DNA of 50,544 nt from contig CABXSY010000007.1 of assembly GCA_902514875.1 (NCBI GenBank), positions 1 through 50,544 of the forward strand. The letters are read 5' to 3'. A program made the translations under genes and the position numbers. The notes under the pieces are model-generated. The model was not told the origin of the DNA. It did no database searches and saw nothing but the letters and a program-made list of their open reading frames with translations. Numbering within the stretch: the stretch's first letter is position 1; every line of letters begins with the position of its first letter. This document shows positions 49,043 through 50,544 of the stretch, one piece after another. The stretch is from an uncultured Alphaproteobacteria bacterium. GTDB lineage: Bacteria > Pseudomonadota > Alphaproteobacteria > HIMB59 > GCA-002718135.

Positions 49043-50057
49043 GACTAGTATTAAGAAAATATTTTTTTGTTTTTCTTGCTATAAATACACCTAGAACAAA
49101 AAAAAGTGTTACTGATAGGGAAGTGCCATTACCTTTTCCAAATAAAGACCCAATATATATTAAAAGAAAAATTACTGTAGATGATAATATTTTAAAATGA
49201 ATACCTAATATTGAACCCATAATAGCAAAGATAATTATAAATAATATATTGCCTAAACCCATTCCAAAATAAGAACCTACATAACCCATATAAAATATTG
49301 AATATAAAATAGATAAGTTGGTTGAAGCAGAATTATCAAAAAATCTTACTTTTATAAGATAATAAAAAGATTTTAAACCATCAATCCAAGTAATTTTTTT
49401 ACCCTGAGCTTTGGTCCTAAAAAAATATGACACACCAAATTCATAAATAAAAAAATTATTTCTTACAATTTGAGAGGCTAAATCAATCTCTATTCCAAAA
49501 TCATTGACACTTAGTTTGATTTTTTCAATTACACTTCTATGGAGAATTTTTAGACCACAGTGAACATCACTGAGTGATTGTGAAAAAAAAATATTAAAAA
49601 TTAATGAGTTAATTTTACCTACAAGATTATTAAAAAAATAATTATTTTTTTTTAACTTTCCTGAAAGATATCGACTTCCAAATATACATTTGATATCTTT
49701 ATTTTTGTTTATCATATCAAACATTTCTTTTGCATCTTTAATATCTAACTCTAAATCTGCATCTTGAAGTAAAATATATTCTCCTTGAGAATTTTTTATT
49801 CCTGTTTGAACCGCTTTTCCTTTACCATTATTTATATCTAATTTAATCAGTTTGAATAGAAATTTATAATGATTTTTTTTCTTTAACTCATTCAATAAAT
49901 TTGTTGAACCATCAGTTGATCCATCATCGACTACAATAATTTCAATATCTTTCTCATTGAAATACTTTTCTATTTGATCAAATAGTTTGTTAAGAAACTT
50001 AATCTCATTAAATACTGGTATTACAATAGATAAAGCTTTGCTATTCTCTTGGTGCAT
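49026..50057 (-). CDS. Family 2 glycosyltransferase with C-terminal membrane helices
   Basis: The N-terminal 230 residues are a DPM1-like GT2 domain: SIVIPVFNE, IIVVDDGSTDGS, GKGKAVQTGI and LLQDADLELD, the last holding the metal-binding D-x-D. A FGSRYLSG segment follows. The C-terminal part (about 245-330) has three to four hydrophobic helices that anchor it in the inner membrane. It probably loads a sugar onto polyprenyl phosphate for glycan assembly. Its start overlaps the end of the upstream regulator gene by 17 bases in a different frame. Confidence 0.83.
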   Translation of the reverse strand: MHQENSKALSIVIPVFNEIKFLNKLFDQIEKYFNEKDIEIIVVDDGSTDGSTNLLNELKKKNHYKFLFKLIKLDINNGKGKAVQTGIKNSQGEYILLQDADLELDIKDAKEMFDMINKNKDIKCIFGSRYLSGKLKKNNYFFNNLVGKINSLIFNIFFSQSLSDVHCGLKILHRSVIEKIKLSVNDFGIEIDLASQIVRNNFFIYEFGVSYFFRTKAQGKKITWIDGLKSFYYLIKVRFFDNSASTNLSILYSIFYMGYVGSYFGMGLGNILFIIIFAIMGSILGIHFKILSSTVIFLLIYIGSLFGKGNGTSLSVTLFFVLGVFIARKTKKYFLNTSLRNYF

Positions 50058-50544
50058 GTTTATTCAGTATTCTTTGTAATGTACGTCTATGCATTCTTAG
50101 CCTTCTTGCTGTTTCAGATACATTTCTATTACACTGTATAAACACTCTTTGTATATGTTCCCATCTAATTCTATCTGCAGTCATAGGATTTTCAGGTGGA
50201 GGTGGCAATACCTCTTTTGAGTTCGTAAGAGCATCATAAATTTGGTCTATTTCTGCCGGTTTAGGAAGATAATCTATTGCTCCTGATTTTATTGCTGCCA
50301 CTGCAGTTGCTATATTGCCATAACCAGTTAATAAGAGAGATTTTGTTTGAGGGCTTATTTTCTGGAGTTCTTTAATTAACTCTAACCCAGAACCGTCCTC
50401 TAATCGCATGTCAACTACCGCATAATCAAAGTTTTTTTCAGTTACTTTTGATAGGGAATCTTTAAAACCTGGTGAAGAAACTACTTCAAAACCTTTTTTT
50501 TCCATTGATCTAGTAAGTCTTTCTCTAAAAGGTAGATCATCATC
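50041..50544 (-). CDS. regA: RegA/ActR/PrrA-type response regulator (5' end beyond the window)
   Basis: The frame is open through the right edge; the visible product starts DDDLPFRERLTRSMEKKGF, so the receiver lacks only its first strand. The phospho-acceptor Asp is in YAVVDMRLEDGSG, and LLTGYGNIATAV and the Lys of DYLPKPA are present. A proline linker (LPPPPENP) leads to a Fis-type helix-turn-helix, NVSETARRLRMHRRTLQRIL, which is nearly invariant in RegA-family redox regulators. It should pair with a RegB/PrrB kinase outside the window and control energy metabolism. Confidence 0.92.
   Translation of the reverse strand, partial: DDDLPFRERLTRSMEKKGFEVVSSPGFKDSLSKVTEKNFDYAVVDMRLEDGSGLELIKELQKISPQTKSLLLTGYGNIATAVAAIKSGAIDYLPKPAEIDQIYDALTNSKEVLPPPPENPMTADRIRWEHIQRVFIQCNRNVSETARRLRMHRRTLQRILNKHAPRE

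Overview
The window is AT-rich, densely packed bacterial DNA with short or negative gene spacing. It looks like a streamlined free-living marine alphaproteobacterium, in the style of the SAR11 (Pelagibacterales) or HIMB59/AEGEAN-169 lineages. The evidence is the set of alphaproteobacterial gene blocks (chvI-chvG-ahcY; tsaE-amgK-murU ... trxA-folC-accD-trpA-trpB-trpF; ihfB-rpsA-cmk-aroA; lptB-lptA-lptC-kdsD-rnd), a RegA/ActR-type regulator at the right edge, and the base composition. The lineage is inferred; no marker was compared with a database.

Layout. 1-2032: end of a membrane protein, a tRNA-Ser(GGA) gene next to a decayed copy of itself, and a TPR/glycosyltransferase-like protein. 2033-8520 (minus): translation block infC-rpmI-rplT-pheS-pheT-lepA. 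8677-11713: three glycosyltransferases, two of heptosyltransferase type, for the cell surface. 11744-19451: alpha/beta hydrolase, glutamate synthase (gltD-gltB) and an NDUFA9-like dehydrogenase-fold protein. 19514-32378 (plus): one long tightly coupled run from rnd, kdsD and lptC-lptA-lptB (LPS synthesis and export) through aroA, cmk, rpsA, ihfB, pyrF, trpF-trpB-trpA and accD to folC. 32370-39685 (minus): trxA, a MurU/AmgK-like pair, tsaE, metK, ahcY and the ChvG/ChvI two-component system. 39965-43887 (plus): class Ia ribonucleotide reductase nrdA-nrdB with its glutaredoxin, behind a good NrdR box. 43884-46765 (minus): polA followed by a 42-codon ArfA-like ribosome rescue gene. 46797-50544: ABC ATPase, O-antigen ligase-like protein, family 2 glycosyltransferase and the start-truncated RegA-type regulator.

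Most of this is core genome. I saw no CRISPR array, insertion sequence, prophage or defence island, and no convincing undescribed multi-gene system. The points of most interest are small: polA and chvI are each broken by one extra A in an A8 tract, although both reading frames are otherwise intact; a tRNA-Ser relic lies in tandem with the live gene; an ArfA-like microgene sits downstream of polA; the R2 subunit of ribonucleotide reductase has Glu in place of the usual first Asp iron ligand while keeping the radical Tyr; infC has a non-ATG start; the cytidylate kinase P-loop is atypical; and ancestral neighbours (addAB, rpoN, PTS genes) are missing at synteny junctions.
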